A stretch of 15,596 nucleotides of DNA, taken from assembly GCA_903858975.1 (NCBI GenBank), contig CAIOKW010000098.1:1-15596 (forward strand), given 5' to 3'. How positions within the stretch are numbered: position 1 is the first letter of the stretch; each line of letters opens with the position of its first letter. This DNA comes from Oligoflexia bacterium. Lineage in GTDB: Bacteria; Bdellovibrionota; UBA1018; CAIMNF01. The notes under the pieces are model-generated. The model saw nothing but the letters and a program-made list of their open reading frames with translations, was not told where the DNA came from and searched no databases. Positions 14,626-15,596 of this stretch are shown in pieces. Position numbers and translations under genes: made by a program.

Positions 14626-15596
14626 TTACATCATGCCTTCCATGCCGTGTCCGCCTGGCATCGCTGGCATATCTTTCTTAGGCTTTTCAGCAATGAGGGT
14701 TTCAGTGGTCAGCATCAAGCTTGCTACTGAAGCTGCATTTTGAAGAGCACAACGGCTCACTTTAGCAGGATCAATCACACCCGCTGCAATGAGGTCTTCG
14801 TAAGTTTCAGTCAATGCATTGAAACCGAATGAAGGACTAGTGTTGTGGATTACTTTATCTACAACGATTGATCCTTCAAGACCGGCATTGAATGCGATCT
14901 GACGAATTGGCTCTTCGATCGCACGCTTCACGATATTGATCCCAGCTTGTTGCTCTGGATTCATACCCTTCATGGTATCGAGTACTTTAGAAGCACGGAG
15001 AAGTGCAGTACCGCCGCCTGGGACGATCCCTTCTTCTACCGCTGCGCGAGTTGCATTGAGTGCATCTTCAACGCGAGCTTTCTTCTCTTTCATTTCAACT
15101 TCGGTAGCTGCACCGACGTTGATCACCGCCACACCACCGTGAAGCTTAGCAAGACGCTCTTGAAGCTTTTCACGATCGTAGTCAGAGGTAGTGTCTGCAA
15201 TTTGAGCACGGATGGTTTTCACGCGTGCTTCAACGTCTGCTTTTTTGCCTGCGCCATCAACAATAGTAGTGTTGTCCTTATCTACTGTGATTTTGCGAGC
15301 TTGTCCGAGGTCTTCAAGACGTACAGCTTCAAGCTTGTCGCCCATTTCTTCAGAGATCACTTTACCGCCAGTAAGAACTGCGAGGTCAAGGAGCATCTCT
15401 TTACGGCGATCGCCGAAACCAGGAGCTTTCACAGCTGCAACGTGGATCGTTCCACGAAGTTTGTTCACTACGAGAGTTGCAAGCGCTTCGCCTTCAACTT
15501 CTTCAGAAATGATCATGAGTGGCTTGTTCTTTTGAACTACTTTTTCAAGAGTTGGAAGAAGGTCCTTCATGCTGCTGATTTTTTTGTCGTAAATAA
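14626..15596 (-). CDS. groL: Chaperonin GroEL, Hsp60 (5' part outside window)
   Basis: The C-terminal about 323 residues of GroEL; the frame stays open to the window edge, with YDKKISSMKDLLP upstream of the first internal Met, matching the family around residue 225. Roughly the first 220 residues are missing from view. Clear signatures are EEVEGEALATLVVNKLRGT (apical domain), AAVKAPGFGDRRKEMLLDLA, TEVEMKEKKARVEDALNATR, EEGIVPGGGTALLRA and the Gly/Met-rich tail GGHGMEGMM. GroEL forms the double-ring chamber that, with GroES, folds cytoplasmic proteins using ATP. groES would be expected just upstream, beyond the window. It ends with its own intrinsic terminator 29 bases downstream, which separates it from the small secreted protein gene. 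Confidence 0.98.
   Translation of the reverse strand, partial: IYDKKISSMKDLLPTLEKVVQKNKPLMIISEEVEGEALATLVVNKLRGTIHVAAVKAPGFGDRRKEMLLDLAVLTGGKVISEEMGDKLEAVRLEDLGQARKITVDKDNTTIVDGAGKKADVEARVKTIRAQIADTTSDYDREKLQERLAKLHGGVAVINVGAATEVEMKEKKARVEDALNATRAAVEEGIVPGGGTALLRASKVLDTMKGMNPEQQAGINIVKRAIEEPIRQIAFNAGLEGSIVVDKVIHNTSPSFGFNALTETYEDLIAAGVIDPAKVSRCALQNAASVASLMLTTETLIAEKPKKDMPAMPGGHGMEGMM

Noticed and set aside
15212..15535. Ser/Arg-rich open frame antisense to groEL
   Set aside because: Typical antisense artefact of a highly expressed, codon-biased gene.
1..15596. Reassignment of TAG to an amino acid
   Set aside because: The activator gene, oppC and the LolB-like gene end in TAG at natural family end points, so TAG is used as a stop in this genome.

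Overview
The window reads as a piece of a Gram-negative bacterial chromosome of moderate GC content. Outer-membrane lipoproteins, a beta-barrel protein, a sigma-54 activator, a PhaR-type regulator, Hsp33 and GroEL all point to a proteobacterium-like cell. The gene set and codon use would suit a Bdellovibrio-like or other 'delta'-type lineage, but nothing in the sequence fixes the species. I see no phage, insertion sequence, tRNA, rRNA or CRISPR array.

Layout. Positions 1-531 (+) hold the 3' end of a sigma-54-dependent activator gene. Convergent with it, and touching it by 4 bases, is a long co-directional minus-strand block read from 10440 down to 528. In transcription order it encodes a TPR lipoprotein, a LolB-like lipoprotein, the oligopeptide ABC transporter oppB-oppC-oppD-oppF, pterin-4a-carbinolamine dehydratase, 1-pyrroline-5-carboxylate dehydrogenase and an M32 carboxypeptidase. 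Most junctions are tight: overlaps of 4 and 11 bases and gaps of a few bases, with visible Shine-Dalgarno sequences at several. The block looks like a peptide and amino-acid scavenging unit: import peptides, trim them, oxidise proline or glutamate semialdehyde, and recycle pterin for phenylalanine hydroxylation. No solute-binding protein gene lies in the block, and oppB carries an in-frame amber codon.

A roughly 300-base divergent intergenic region (10441-10739) separates this block from a plus-strand group: phaR-like regulator, predicted outer-membrane beta-barrel protein, hslO (Hsp33), a secreted protein of unknown function and a coupled 38-codon ORF. The last three genes are tightly packed.

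The right end is again minus strand: groEL (5' end cut off by the window edge), an intrinsic terminator, a 17-base palindrome, a small secreted two-cysteine protein, and a second copy of the same terminator. The two terminators share 34 identical bases and flank the small gene as direct repeats.

The points most worth a second look are the amber codon in oppB, the duplicated terminator cassette beside groEL, the missing binding protein, and the unrecognised secreted proteins next to the two chaperone genes.
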